From: Amygdalobacter nucleatus
GTDB lineage: Bacteria; Bacillota; Clostridia; Saccharofermentanales; Fastidiosipilaceae
NCBI RefSeq assembly: GCF_029167365.1
Contig: NZ_JARFNM010000001.1
Coordinates: 372,001 to 436,000, forward strand
Direction: 5' to 3'
DNA: 64,000 nucleotides
Made by a program: the position numbers and the translations under genes. Shown piece by piece: positions 29,100 to 39,367 of this stretch. The notes under the pieces were generated by a model, which saw nothing but the letters and a program-made list of their open reading frames with translations, did not search any database and was not told where the DNA came from. Position 1 is the stretch's first letter. Every line of letters begins with the position of its first letter.

Positions 29100-31463
29100 T
29101 TATAGGGTTATAGGGGGATATAGGTTATTAACTGCCACTAATTGCCACTTAAAAAAATCGCTAAACTCACTTTTAAGCCTGTAGCCTTTAAGAAGCGTGG
29201 TTTTTTCTCCGCCTGTCTTGGGACGCTTTCTTACTACCTCGGCAAATTTTCTTAATTCCTGATTGAAGTTCCTGCTGTTCTCAGAAAAACAGCCGTTATC
29301 AATGCACCACTTCTTGTAGTGGTCGTATACAACTGCCGTTCGAATCTCAGAGCTTTGGTCTTTAATGAGTGCATCTTCAGCAAACTGTGCCATTTTGTCG
29401 CTGTCGTGGGCATAACTAAAAATGGCATCGAGGACGCTCTTAGGTGGCTTAAAGCCTTCATCTCGGAGGCTGGTAAAGCCTTCAAGAAGCCAGTTTAAAA
29501 TGGCACTTTGCACCTCTTTTTTAGAGAACTCCGCCTTTAAGGTTTTATCCTGTTCCCACGCTTCAAAATGCCTGTTAAAGGGAATAATCTGCATGCGGTC
29601 GCTACTAAACACTGTCATATCGCTGATGACAGGAAGATAATTAGTGTTCACATACAGTTTGAACTGTGGTTTAAAGTCAAAGCTGTTCTCATGCAGGAAT
29701 CGAGCGTTTAAGGTATCACTTCCTGTCATGTATTTAACTTGGGCTGAATTAAGGAATAGTCCTCGGCTTGGCTCAGATATATTGGCAAAGCGAACACCGG
29801 CAAGGCGTGCTACATCCTCGGTCGGCTGTGAGCTGTTGGGGTTCTTCTTTAGAGCAATGGTTTCCGCGCGTACCGCTTTTCCATAATCGCCCATCACAGA
29901 CAGAACGCTTTCCATGAGTGTGCCTTTACCGTTTCTTGTGCTTTCTCCAAAAAGAAAGAACATGCACTCATAGCGCGTATCACCGCTTAACGCATAGCCT
30001 AATGACTTTTGAAGATACAAAGTTTTCTCGCAATCTCCGCTCATAATTTCATCAACGAACCGGCTAAAACGCTCACTTCTTGCCTTCGGGTCATAAAACA
30101 CAGGTGATACTTTGGTAATAAGATCTGTTGCTAAGTGCTTGCGAAAAACACCATGCTCAAGGTCTAAAGTTCCGTTTTGGCAGTTAAATAGATAAATGTT
30201 CTTATCGAACGCTTCCATCGAAATTGGGTAAACGCTTTGAGCTTCCTTGATATAAATCTCACGGTTACGACGGCTGCTCCATTTGTTCCAATACTCAACA
30301 AGCATGGAACGGGTTCTCTCGTCTTTAATGGCACCAGCATAACGTATAAGAGAAAGAGCTAAATCTTTGCATAGTTCCATCGTTTTAAGCGTTCCAATAT
30401 CGCAAGTCCAACGTACACCGTCGAAGATGAACCACATCTTGCGCTCCGGTACATAGTGCAGAATGTTTTGGAAGATATCAGCAAACAATCTGCCATTACC
30501 TAAATCACCGTTGCGATATCGGATATTTTCATCAGGCTTTAGTTCCTGTAATTTAGATAAGAGATCATCAAAGTCTTCCTCAGCACTTGCATTATGGAAA
30601 GGCTCATAGAACGTATGACATTTAGAAACAGCTTTCTGAATGGTTGTATTGCCATAAGTATCTGAGCCACGGTGTTCATCCCACTTAGGACGGAATAAAG
30701 CAGACTTACGAAAAAGTCGGTCTATTTGCTCCTTGTTACCGCCACAGTAAAAGGCAAGAATAGACACAAGCGCGGCATCCGCTTCGCTATGAGAAGGGTA
30801 AGCCGAAATGTCACCATGCCAAAGTGCTGTAAATTTAGCTCCATTTATGGCGTTGCCAGCTTTTTCAATAACAGCTGTATCGCTTAAATACGAGCTTGCA
30901 CACACGTTATTTTCTTTTTCATGAGTGTTTATGTTTCGCTTCATGTACGTGTCTAAAAGCCACATTATGGCTGCATCGTCTTCTAAAAGCTCGCCTTCCT
31001 GATACACATCGCCCGTAACTGTTAGATAGCGATTCGTAGCTAGAGCGCTGTAAACCTCAATATCCCCATGCTTGATGTAATAAGCTGTTTTATCGTATGC
31101 GCCATTAAACAGAAGCAAGATATGAAAGCCATGCTTACTTGGACTGTATTCGATATAAGCGTGCTTGAAATGGGAAATAATCTCTTTTGCCCAGTCTTTA
31201 ATGATTCCATTATCGATACAGTGGTCTAAATCGATACCTAAGAGATTATCAACAAGCTTTATCCCAATCCCGTCATATTGGCCTTTCACTTTCAAGACAG
31301 CATCAAGCGAGGTAAAATCGCTTAAGTTGTCTGTAGCTGCTTTCTTTCCTGTTATGGGGTTATAAGGCGGCTTAGTGAGCCTACCGTTTTCTTGCTGCTC
31401 GTACTTCCATGAACAAAAGATATTCTTGTTCTTTAGTGCTTTTGGCAGTTTCTCTAGATCCAT
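29100..31463 (-). CDS. Phage/satellite primase-helicase (P4/D5 type)
   Basis: About 787 residues from ATG 31463, chosen because AAGGAGG precedes it; an open extension up to 31637 has no ribosome binding site. The N-terminal part is a primase-polymerase domain (GIGIKLVDNLLGIDLDHCID near 70-90 with catalytic acidic residues; SPSKHGFHIL). The C-terminal part is a D5_N plus superfamily 3 helicase with Walker A GESTRNGKGT near 503-512. Such proteins replicate phages, satellites and integrative plasmids. It is the first gene of the minus-strand element. Confidence 0.9.
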   Translation of the reverse strand: MDLEKLPKALKNKNIFCSWKYEQQENGRLTKPPYNPITGKKAATDNLSDFTSLDAVLKVKGQYDGIGIKLVDNLLGIDLDHCIDNGIIKDWAKEIISHFKHAYIEYSPSKHGFHILLLFNGAYDKTAYYIKHGDIEVYSALATNRYLTVTGDVYQEGELLEDDAAIMWLLDTYMKRNINTHEKENNVCASSYLSDTAVIEKAGNAINGAKFTALWHGDISAYPSHSEADAALVSILAFYCGGNKEQIDRLFRKSALFRPKWDEHRGSDTYGNTTIQKAVSKCHTFYEPFHNASAEEDFDDLLSKLQELKPDENIRYRNGDLGNGRLFADIFQNILHYVPERKMWFIFDGVRWTCDIGTLKTMELCKDLALSLIRYAGAIKDERTRSMLVEYWNKWSSRRNREIYIKEAQSVYPISMEAFDKNIYLFNCQNGTLDLEHGVFRKHLATDLITKVSPVFYDPKARSERFSRFVDEIMSGDCEKTLYLQKSLGYALSGDTRYECMFFLFGESTRNGKGTLMESVLSVMGDYGKAVRAETIALKKNPNSSQPTEDVARLAGVRFANISEPSRGLFLNSAQVKYMTGSDTLNARFLHENSFDFKPQFKLYVNTNYLPVISDMTVFSSDRMQIIPFNRHFEAWEQDKTLKAEFSKKEVQSAILNWLLEGFTSLRDEGFKPPKSVLDAIFSYAHDSDKMAQFAEDALIKDQSSEIRTAVVYDHYKKWCIDNGCFSENSRNFNQELRKFAEVVRKRPKTGGEKTTLLKGYRLKSEFSDFFKWQLVAVNNLYPPITL

Positions 31464-31620
31464 ATTTGATCCTCCTTTTCTAGAAGGCTTATCCCTTCTA
31501 AATCCACAGGCAAAAGAAAAAGCCGACTTTTTAACCTGTCTTAAAAGTTTTTTTGGTCTTCTACTTGGTAGCCACGAAAGAGGATGTAATCTGACGGTTT
31601 TAGAAAAAATTTTTGACAAT

Positions 31621-31680
31621 AAAAATCTCCTAAGCATTCATTAGGCACTTGCCTTGAATGAACAGCAAAGGAGACTTTTT
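31621..31680. terminator. Hairpin between the element and the R-M locus
   Basis: AAAAATCTCCT (31621-31631) pairs with AGGAGACTTTTT (31669-31680), and TTCATT with AATGAA inside. It separates two divergent transcription units, where a terminator would not be expected, so it may mark the edge of the mobile element. Confidence 0.5.
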
Positions 31681-31718
31681 AATCTGCTATATTCTGGTGC
31701 TATTGGTTCTTTATATCG

Positions 31719-31747
31719 TTGATATACTCACAAAATCGTGATAATGT
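31719..31747 (+). promoter_or_regulatory. Promoter of the type I R-M operon
   Basis: TTGATA (31719-31724), 17-base spacer, TAATGT (31742-31747), then AAGGAG in front of the HTH gene. Confidence 0.5.
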
Positions 31748-31773
31748 TTAATTATTGAAATAAGGAGCTAACT

Positions 31774-31986
31774 ATGGCTGTTAGTTATAAAAAACTTTTA
31801 CATCGCATGATTGAAGAAGATATTTCAAATCAGGACTTAATGAGAATGAGCAATATTTCCGCCAACATTATTACGAAACTACGCACTGGACAATATATAT
31901 CACTGGAAAAAGTGGAAGGTATCTGCACGGCTTTACACTGCACACCCAACGATATTTTGGAATTTGTAGCAGAGGATGAAAAGTAA
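31774..31986 (+). CDS. Small XRE/HTH_26 regulator of the R-M operon
   Basis: 70 residues: SYKKLLHRMIEEDISNQDL...SANIITKLRTGQYISLEKVEGICTALHCTPNDILEFV, a compact Cro/C1 helix-turn-helix. AAGGAG lies 8 bases upstream. Its TAA shares one base with the hsdM ATG (TAATG), so the two are translationally coupled. Genes of this type probably time R-M expression after transfer; this is inference. It is the counterpart of the HTH gene at 6116. Confidence 0.82.
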   Translation: MAVSYKKLLHRMIEEDISNQDLMRMSNISANIITKLRTGQYISLEKVEGICTALHCTPNDILEFVAEDEK

Positions 31987-33593
31987 TGGCAAAAAAGGAA
32001 ACTGCTGAAAAGGCATTAAATATAGATAGTATACTTTTTAATTGTAGAGATTACTTACGTGCAGCACGAAATTCTGGCTCATTTTTTGAAAAAAGAGATA
32101 TGATGCTCACACTTGTATTCTTGCGTTTTATCGGTGAGAAATACGAAGACGGCATCGAATCACTCCGTAAGACTTTAATTGAGCAGGGACTAGACCCTGA
32201 TGATGAAAACATCAGAGCCGCATTCTTTGATGATGCTACTTTTGCAGACGGAACATACAACCTTCCTGTAGAAGCAAGATGGTCAACTATAATCAACACA
32301 CCGGCTCCAAAACTCAATGTTGCGCTGGATACTGCATTAAGTAGACTTGAAGAGGAAGATCCTCAGCTTAAAGGTTGCTTTATAAAGGGTACATTTACCA
32401 CCCGTAATTTAGCGGCTAATGACATCAAGAAAATTGTTGATGAAGTTAATAAAATCAGTCACAAGGCTTTTGGTGAAGAAAAAGACTTAATCGGCTATGT
32501 ATATGAATATTTCCTTAAAGAGTTCGCAGTTAATGCAACAAAGGAAGAAGGAGAATTTTATACTCCTCACGATGTAGTTAAGCTTATTGCAGCTATGATT
32601 GAACCGTTTGAAGGCACACTTTACGACCCTGCATGCGGTTCCGGAGGTATGTTCATTCAAAGTGCCGAACTTGTGAAATCGAAGCAAGGCAATCTGAACA
32701 GTATCAATGTTTATGGTCAGGAAAAGGAAGCTGCAACTTATCGCCTTGCAAAGATGAATTTGGCACTTCGTGGTATCAGCCATAACCTTGGTGGCACAAA
32801 TGATTCTTCATTTACCCATGATTTACACAAGGGATTATATTTCAACTACATTATGGCAAATCCGCCTTTCAATCTTAAAGGCTGGTATGATGAAAATCTA
32901 AAGAATGATTCTCGCTGGGCAGATTATGGAACGCCACCTGAAAGCAATGCCAACTATGCGTGGATTTTACATATACTCTCACACTTAAAGCCTTCTAACG
33001 GTGTTGCCGGATTCTTGCTTGCTAACGGTGCATTAAACGATAGTGATACATTGGAAATTCGTAAAAGACTTATTCAAAATGATAAGGTGGAAGCAATTAT
33101 TGTTCTTCCGCGAGAACTGTTTATTACAACGGACATCAGTGTAACACTTTGGATTTTGAATCAGAATAAAAATGGCGGAAAATACCACGATAGAAATCTT
33201 CGTAACCGTGAGCATGAAATTTTATTCATGGATTTACGTACCTGGACGGAACATGCTGTCAAAGGTGAAAACAAGAAAAAAGTACGCCTTAGTGCTGAGC
33301 AGATTCAGCATGCTGCAGATATCTACCACACTTGGCAAAGTGAAGGCACAGACGGCAATAATTATGCCGTACCTGAGCTTTACCGCAGTGTCGGGATGGA
33401 AGAAATTGAAAGCAAGGATTGGGCTCTTACGCCAAGTAAATACATCGAGTTCATCGACCATGATTTAGATATAGATTATGAAAAGGAAATGGCACGCATT
33501 CAAGCCGAGATGAAAGACCTTCTGCATGAGGAAAAAGAGTCGCAAAAGATGCTTGAGGACGCCTTCAGGGGGATCGGCTATGGGATTGAGTAA
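31986..33593 (+). CDS. hsdM: Type I DNA methyltransferase HsdM
   Basis: 535 residues. HsdM N-terminal domain (about 10-160), then the N6-adenine methylase domain with EFYTPHDVVKLIAAM, SAM motif I YDPACGSGGMFIQS near 212-222, and catalytic motif IV NPPF near 291-294. It methylates one adenine per half-site as an M2S complex. All motifs are intact, unlike the decayed copy at 9578. It overlaps hsdS by 14 bases. Confidence 0.95.
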   Translation: MAKKETAEKALNIDSILFNCRDYLRAARNSGSFFEKRDMMLTLVFLRFIGEKYEDGIESLRKTLIEQGLDPDDENIRAAFFDDATFADGTYNLPVEARWSTIINTPAPKLNVALDTALSRLEEEDPQLKGCFIKGTFTTRNLAANDIKKIVDEVNKISHKAFGEEKDLIGYVYEYFLKEFAVNATKEEGEFYTPHDVVKLIAAMIEPFEGTLYDPACGSGGMFIQSAELVKSKQGNLNSINVYGQEKEAATYRLAKMNLALRGISHNLGGTNDSSFTHDLHKGLYFNYIMANPPFNLKGWYDENLKNDSRWADYGTPPESNANYAWILHILSHLKPSNGVAGFLLANGALNDSDTLEIRKRLIQNDKVEAIIVLPRELFITTDISVTLWILNQNKNGGKYHDRNLRNREHEILFMDLRTWTEHAVKGENKKKVRLSAEQIQHAADIYHTWQSEGTDGNNYAVPELYRSVGMEEIESKDWALTPSKYIEFIDHDLDIDYEKEMARIQAEMKDLLHEEKESQKMLEDAFRGIGYGIE

Positions 33594-34725
33594 TTGCATT
33601 CTTGGGACTTTTCTGGAGTTATGCTCAAATAAAAATATAGACTTAGCTTTTAGTATCGCCAATGTACAAGGAGTTAATAACCAAAAACAGATGATGTCTA
33701 CAAAAGCAGATCTTAATGATAGAGATTTGAGCAAATTTCAGATTGTGTATCCCGGAGATTTTGTTTTTAATCACAGAACTTCAAGAAATGGTTCTAAATT
33801 CAGTATTGCCTATAATGATAGAGAACAACCTGTGATTTGTACAGAAGATTATGTTGTGTTTCGTATTCGTGATGATTACAAAAAGATTTTAAATCCTAGA
33901 TGGTTGTATATGTTTTTTAATCGTCCTGAATTCGATAGATTTGTTATAACCAATTCGTGGGGAAGTTCCACAGAATTCTATAATTGGGAAGATATTCAAG
34001 CAATACAATTATCTTTGCCAGATATAAAGATTCAAAATAAATTTGTCAATGTCTACAATGCCATGGTGGCCAATCAAAAAGCCTACGAGCGTGGATTAGA
34101 AGACTTGAAGCTTACTTGTGATGCTTATATTGAAGATTTACGTCGTAAAATGCCGTGTGAAAAAATCGGGAAATATATACAGGAATATTCTCATAAAAAT
34201 GAGTTGGGGCTTACAGTAACTTCTGTACGCGGCATAGCGACTAGTAAGGAATTTATTGCTACAAAGGCTAACATGAACGGTGTTTCAGTAGATAACTATA
34301 AAGAAGTTGAGCCTAATATGATTGCTTTTATTTCAGATACATCACGTAGAGCGGACAAACTATCCTTAGCGATTAATGAATCTAAAGAAACCTATTTAGT
34401 TAGTCCAATAGCAACAGTTATGTACACAGATAGGAAAAGACTACTTCCGAACTATTTGAATTTATTCTTTTGCAGAAAAGAGTTCGATCGTTATGCACGT
34501 TTTCATTCATGGGGTTCCGCACGAGAAAATTTTTCATTTGAAGATATGCAAAATGTGCGTATTCCCATCCCATCATTACCAATGCAACAATCTATCGTTG
34601 ATATTTACACGGCCTACAAACAACGTCGATCCATCAACGAAAAACTGAAAACACAGGTCAAAGCTATCTGCCCTATTTTAATCAAAGGATCTATAGAAGA
34701 AGGAAGAAACACAAAGGAGGCATAA
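33580..34725 (+). CDS. hsdS: Type I specificity subunit HsdS
   Basis: About 381 residues from ATG 33580, which follows AGGGGG and overlaps the end of hsdM. Two target recognition domains are visible: the first ends near WEDIQAIQLSLPDIKIQNKFVNVY, the second near FEDMQNVRIPIPSLPMQQSIVDIY; each is followed by a helical spacer. The parallel WGS-S or WGSAREN...F-ED motifs show the internal duplication. It sets the bipartite recognition sequence, which I cannot read from the protein. Confidence 0.9.
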   Translation: MGLSNCILGTFLELCSNKNIDLAFSIANVQGVNNQKQMMSTKADLNDRDLSKFQIVYPGDFVFNHRTSRNGSKFSIAYNDREQPVICTEDYVVFRIRDDYKKILNPRWLYMFFNRPEFDRFVITNSWGSSTEFYNWEDIQAIQLSLPDIKIQNKFVNVYNAMVANQKAYERGLEDLKLTCDAYIEDLRRKMPCEKIGKYIQEYSHKNELGLTVTSVRGIATSKEFIATKANMNGVSVDNYKEVEPNMIAFISDTSRRADKLSLAINESKETYLVSPIATVMYTDRKRLLPNYLNLFFCRKEFDRYARFHSWGSARENFSFEDMQNVRIPIPSLPMQQSIVDIYTAYKQRRSINEKLKTQVKAICPILIKGSIEEGRNTKEA

Positions 34726-34728
34726 TCC

Positions 34729-37700
34729 ATGGCAAAGTTAAAGGAATATAACGGCCACTACTGTGAATCAGAGTATGAGTATGCCTTCATTGGATTCTTG
34801 GAAGCGGAAGGCTGGAATTATATCGCCGGCAATAATATCAACCGCATTAGCAAAAGAGATGTGTTAATCTCCGAGGATTTCAAAAAATTTATTGCCAAGA
34901 CAAATCCAGAACTTACCGAAGATGAGGTTACACAGATTTTCGACAATGTCCGTCTTGTCGGTGCGGAAAGTGATTTTGCAACCTTACATAAAGTCTATGG
35001 TTGGATGGTTGATGGTATTCAGTTTACGCCGCAGAATGGTTTGGCAAAGATGGTACCTCTTATCGACTTTGAAAACCCTGATAAGAATATCTTCCGCGTT
35101 GTCAATCAGCTTACTGTAGAATATACAAACAATGGACAGAAGGAAAATCGCAGACCTGATGTGCTGTTGTTTGTTAACGGTATGCCATTATGTGTTGTCG
35201 AACTTAAAAATCCAGCCGATGCGCATGCAACAGTTTATGACGCTTGGGAACAGATTAATATTCGTTACTGGAGGGATATTCCCCATTTATTGCATTACTG
35301 TCCTCTTGCCTGTATTTCCGACGGCGTGAAGACAAGGCTTGGAACAGTTCGCACTCCTTACGAGCATTTTTATGCTTGGCGACGTGTGAATGATGATGAT
35401 AAGGTTTCTACGCTTCCATTTGCTGAAACTGAAACAATGATTAAAGGTGTATATTCACCTGCCAGATTTTTAGAGATTTTCAGAGATTATATTTATTTCC
35501 AAGATAGTATTTATGACAGTGCCGAAGTTGAAATTGTATGTAGATATCCGCAGTTTTTTGCTGCAAAATTATTAAAGCAAAGCATTGTTAATTCTATCGC
35601 TACCGGAAATGGTAAAGGTGGTACATATTTTGGAGCAACTGGCTGTGGTAAAACATATACGATGGCTTTTCTTGCCAGGCAGCTTGCACTTCGTTGTTCT
35701 AATATTCCTCAAGTAGGCTCGCCGACAATTATTCTTATCGTTGATCGAGAAGAATTACAAAAGCAGGGTGCAAAGCTATTTACCAAAAGTAAAGAATTCT
35801 TAAATCTTGGTGAAGTATCTGTTGTTAAAAACAGAGCACAGTTAAGACAGGAACTCTGTGCAAGACAAAGCGGTGGTTTCTATATCTGCACAATTCAGAA
35901 ATTCTGCGACCGTGAAGATGATAAAATCGGGCTTATCAATGACCGTCAGAACATTATATGTTTTTCTGATGAAGCTCATAGAACTCAGCTTGAACATTCT
36001 AAAAAGATTCAATTCAGTAAAGATGCTGATGAAAATATGAAAGCTATGGTTTCAAAGCCATATGCAAAAGTATTAAAGGAAGCATTTCCGCATGCTACGT
36101 TTGTAGGTTTCACAGGAACTCCTATTGCCGAAACATATCAGACCTTTGGTCAGGAAATTGATAGATACACTATGGATCAGGCGGTCGCAGATGGACTAAC
36201 TGTTTCTATTAAGTATCATCCTCGTATTGCCAAGGTGTTACTTGATAAGAACAAGGCAAAAGAAATTGAAAATTACTATAAAAAGTGTGCCGATGATGGT
36301 GCAACGTATGATGATATTGAAGCCAGTAAACGTGCAATGAGTTCTATGGAAGTTATCCTTGGCGAGCCTTCTCGCTTGGAGAGGCTTGCTATAGATATTC
36401 ATGACCATTATATTTCATCTTGTGATAGTGACCCAGATAGAATTCAGAAAGCAATGATTGTCTGCTCTAGCAGAAAAATTGCATATTCACTTCTTTTGAA
36501 ATTCAAGGATAAATATCCGGAATGGTTTGAAGAAAAGAAAACTCCTGACGGAGTTACTGCAACAGATGAAGAACTTAAAGAATTAAAGCCTATGCCATTT
36601 ATGGCTATGGTATCGAGTGTTGGAAGTAATGATGAAGCTGAGATGTATAACTATCTTGGTGGCGTTAAAAATGATAAACGTTGCGAAGAACTGGATGCAG
36701 CCTTTAAACAGGAAAGGTCTAATTTCCATATTGTTATCGTAGTTGATATGTGGATTACGGGATTTGATGTTCCGTCACTTACCTATTTATACAATGATAA
36801 GCCTTTGAAGAAGCACTTGCTGATTCAAACTATCAGTCGTGTAAACAGAAAATATCCCGGCAAAGAATATGGTATGGTTATCGACTATATTGGCATTCGC
36901 GATAATATGCGTGAGGCCATGAAGGTTTACGGTGGTGATACATCAGTTGCTCCCACATCGGATGACGTTGAGCAGGCTACCTCTGCATTCAGGGAGGAGA
37001 TTGAAATACTTAAAGCACTGTTTACAGATTATGACTTAGCGCCATTCCTTAATCCGAAATGCGACCCTGTTGAAAGATATAAATTACTTTCCAAAGCCGC
37101 TGAGTATGTCTTTACATCAGCACAGGTCTTGCAGACAGAAGGAAACGGAAAAACTAATCAGGTCTCGTTTAAGACATATTTCTTAAAGTCTGTTAAGAGA
37201 ATGAGAAGTGCTTTTGATATTTGCCAACCTTCTGGGAATCTGGACGAAGAAGAATCTGCGCTTGCACAGTGCTTTATGGCTATAGCAGGTTTCGTTCGTA
37301 AAATGAGCGGAACCAGCGATGTTGATGCTGAAACTATGAATCTTGTGGTATCAAAGATGGTTGAAGAGGCATTAAAATACAATAAGGTAGAAAGTGTTCT
37401 TGAAAGTGGCGAGGAAGAAGATATCTTCTCTCCTGAATACTTTGAAAAATTATCAGATGTAGAAATGCCTGCTACAAAGTTAGAATTACTTATCAAAATG
37501 CTCCGTAAGCAAATAAAGGAATATGGCAGGGTCAACCAATTAGCAGCGAAATCTTTCCAAGAAATGATTGAAAAGACTATTGATGAGTACCATGAAAGAC
37601 GTAAGCACCTTACTGCTGAAGAAGCCGGGGCAACACAGGAAGCTGCCTCAGAAGATATTATTAAGGCTGCAACTAAACAAGCTTTAGTGATACTTCGTCA

Positions 37701-38070
37701 GATGAACGAAAATCGTGAGAGTTTCCGTAAAATAGGATTAACCTTTGAAGAAAAGGCATTCTATGATATTTTGATTGCTCTTCGTGACCAGTATAAGTTT
37801 GAATATGGCATTGACAAAGAAGTTAACGGTGTTGTGGTAAACGATAAATGCAAGATACTTGCTAAAAAAGTTAAGGAAATAATAGATACCGAGTCTTCGT
37901 TTGTAGACTGGCTCAACAATCAGAATGTGCGTAATCAGTTAAAATTGAAGATAAAGATTTGTTTGGTTAAGAACGGCTATCCTCCACAGTATAGTCCTGA
38001 AGTGTTCACAAAGGTTATGGAGCAGGTAGAAAATTTTGAGGAGCATTCTGAAACAACTTCAGAAAGTTAG
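34729..38070 (+). CDS. hsdR: Type I restriction endonuclease HsdR
   Basis: 1113 residues. The nuclease domain carries RPDVLLFVNGMPLCVVELK (about 142-160, PD-ExK). The superfamily 2 motor has Walker A FGATGCGKT (about 300-308), the DEAH box (near 413), VGFTGTPIA and the late motif QTISRVNRKYPGKEYG. The C-terminal helical region (about 860-1100) binds HsdM. It translocates and cuts unmodified DNA. All motifs are intact and the gene follows hsdS by 3 bases, with AGGAGG in front of it. Confidence 0.95.
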   Translation: MAKLKEYNGHYCESEYEYAFIGFLEAEGWNYIAGNNINRISKRDVLISEDFKKFIAKTNPELTEDEVTQIFDNVRLVGAESDFATLHKVYGWMVDGIQFTPQNGLAKMVPLIDFENPDKNIFRVVNQLTVEYTNNGQKENRRPDVLLFVNGMPLCVVELKNPADAHATVYDAWEQINIRYWRDIPHLLHYCPLACISDGVKTRLGTVRTPYEHFYAWRRVNDDDKVSTLPFAETETMIKGVYSPARFLEIFRDYIYFQDSIYDSAEVEIVCRYPQFFAAKLLKQSIVNSIATGNGKGGTYFGATGCGKTYTMAFLARQLALRCSNIPQVGSPTIILIVDREELQKQGAKLFTKSKEFLNLGEVSVVKNRAQLRQELCARQSGGFYICTIQKFCDREDDKIGLINDRQNIICFSDEAHRTQLEHSKKIQFSKDADENMKAMVSKPYAKVLKEAFPHATFVGFTGTPIAETYQTFGQEIDRYTMDQAVADGLTVSIKYHPRIAKVLLDKNKAKEIENYYKKCADDGATYDDIEASKRAMSSMEVILGEPSRLERLAIDIHDHYISSCDSDPDRIQKAMIVCSSRKIAYSLLLKFKDKYPEWFEEKKTPDGVTATDEELKELKPMPFMAMVSSVGSNDEAEMYNYLGGVKNDKRCEELDAAFKQERSNFHIVIVVDMWITGFDVPSLTYLYNDKPLKKHLLIQTISRVNRKYPGKEYGMVIDYIGIRDNMREAMKVYGGDTSVAPTSDDVEQATSAFREEIEILKALFTDYDLAPFLNPKCDPVERYKLLSKAAEYVFTSAQVLQTEGNGKTNQVSFKTYFLKSVKRMRSAFDICQPSGNLDEEESALAQCFMAIAGFVRKMSGTSDVDAETMNLVVSKMVEEALKYNKVESVLESGEEEDIFSPEYFEKLSDVEMPATKLELLIKMLRKQIKEYGRVNQLAAKSFQEMIEKTIDEYHERRKHLTAEEAGATQEAASEDIIKAATKQALVILRQMNENRESFRKIGLTFEEKAFYDILIALRDQYKFEYGIDKEVNGVVVNDKCKILAKKVKEIIDTESSFVDWLNNQNVRNQLKLKIKICLVKNGYPPQYSPEVFTKVMEQVENFEEHSETTSES

Positions 38071-38162
38071 GTTATTCCTTTTCCTTATTGCTTCTATGTG
38101 AAGAACTATGATGTTTGCTGAGAATAGTGCCCTATATGGTAGAAAGAAGGATGGTGAATAAC

Positions 38163-39059
38163 ATGGGAAGTATTGTTTTAGAATTACAGAATGAAATTGT
38201 GTCATCAAATTGCGATGTTGTTAATATATTACGCAAAGCACATTTGATTGCATCAAAATTAAAGCTTAATGATTTTGATCAATGGATTCAACACGAATTA
38301 AATGGTTATCCTGACCCAGAATCTTGCCCTGAGTATAGAAAGGTTCGTGGAAGTTTAAAAGCTTTCAATCCTTATCGCGGTTGGATTCCAACCTCAATAC
38401 AGGATAATGAAGTCGAAAAAAAGATTTGTGAAAGAAAGTTAGTAAATTCAATTTCTGAAATCATTTCTTTATGTCAGTCCTCAGGAAATGTATTAATTTC
38501 AGAATTTTCAGGCGAACAACTTGCATTGTTTGATAAAATGTTTGATTCGCCACTTCCAATGATGTATGCATTACATATACCTACAACTGCAGTTAAAGAC
38601 ATTGAAGAAAAAGTCAAAAATACTATTTTAGAATGGACATTGAAATTAGAATCGGAAGGTATTGTAGGGGAAAATATGATTTTCTCTGAGACTGAAAAAG
38701 AATCCGCAGTGAACATACCACAAACCGTGAATAATTATTACGGAAATACAAGTGTGATCAATTCGCCATCCGATAATGTACAGATAGTGTCTGGAAGTGA
38801 GAATACAGTTACATTTTCCTATGATAAAGTTAAGGATGTAGTTGATGCCGTTGAAAAAAGTATTAGTGAATCTGATTTATCAAAAGAGGATATAGAAACC
38901 GCAACAGAATTATTAGCTGACATCAAATTAAAAATTGAAGAAGAGAAGAAACCGCATATTTTAAAATCAGCATTGGTTGGACTAAAAGACTTTTTAATCA
39001 ATACAGGTGCCAATGTTGCTGCAGGATTAATACAAGCTAAAATGCAAGGTTTGTTCTAA
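38163..39059 (+). CDS. AbiTii-domain abortive-infection type protein
   Basis: About 298 residues from ATG 38163 (AAGGA upstream; the frame extends to 38115 without a good site). The N-terminus SIVLELQNEIVSSNCDVVNILRKAHLIASKLKLNDFDQWI...ELNGYP is the AbiTii domain. Residues about 170-200 have an asparagine-rich NNYYGNTSVINSPSDNVQI turn typical of a linker in such proteins. The C-terminal part is helical (DVVDAVEKSI, LADIKLKIEEE). The mechanism of AbiTii proteins is unclear. Location 92 bases downstream of hsdR, in the same direction, makes it part of the defence island. Confidence 0.72.
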   Translation: MGSIVLELQNEIVSSNCDVVNILRKAHLIASKLKLNDFDQWIQHELNGYPDPESCPEYRKVRGSLKAFNPYRGWIPTSIQDNEVEKKICERKLVNSISEIISLCQSSGNVLISEFSGEQLALFDKMFDSPLPMMYALHIPTTAVKDIEEKVKNTILEWTLKLESEGIVGENMIFSETEKESAVNIPQTVNNYYGNTSVINSPSDNVQIVSGSENTVTFSYDKVKDVVDAVEKSISESDLSKEDIETATELLADIKLKIEEEKKPHILKSALVGLKDFLINTGANVAAGLIQAKMQGLF

Positions 39060-39367
39060 AAAAATCTCAAATACCATTTCGGTATCTGAGCATAAGAAAA
39101 CAACCATACAGAGTATTTCTACTCATGTATGGTCGTTATTTCTTATGTTCCCGCTTAAAGGCTTTCAGTCGGTTTTCTTTTTTAATCCCTTACTGAACAC
39201 CCCTTTTACTCTGTCGTTTTTCTTAGAAAAAGGAATATTATCAGCAATATATAAGGGCGAAGATTGCTCTTCGCCCTCTATCATTTTAATGAGTTAATTA
39301 CTAGATGATTAGATTGAGCCAACTGCCCAAATAATAGGGAAGCTGAAAATCAGCAAAGTACTAAAAA
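39060..39367. other. Terminators and no gene
   Basis: Three hairpins: CTCAAATACC/GGTATCTGAG (39066-39090), the long hairpin at 39092-39146, and GGGCGAAGA/TCTTCGCCC (39255-39276). I see no coding sequence; the accessory region probably ends here. Confidence 0.6.
39092..39146 (+). terminator. Long hairpin terminator after AbiTii
   Basis: ATAAGAAA-CAACCATACA pairs with TGTATGGTCGTTATTTCTTAT, with GAGTA/TACTC at the tip: about 24 base pairs with few mismatches. Confidence 0.7.

Noticed and set aside
31464-31637. N-terminal extension of the primase reading frame
   Set aside because: No ribosome binding site, very basic odd sequence; ATG 31463 has AAGGAGG in front and the prim-pol domain begins there.
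31621-31680. att-site pair of the serine recombinase
   Set aside because: I looked for a direct repeat between this region and 25750-25865 and saw none that I could support; the true ends remain unknown.
38115-38162. Upstream start for the AbiTii gene
   Set aside because: No RBS before the first codon; the family N-terminus begins at the ATG at 38163.
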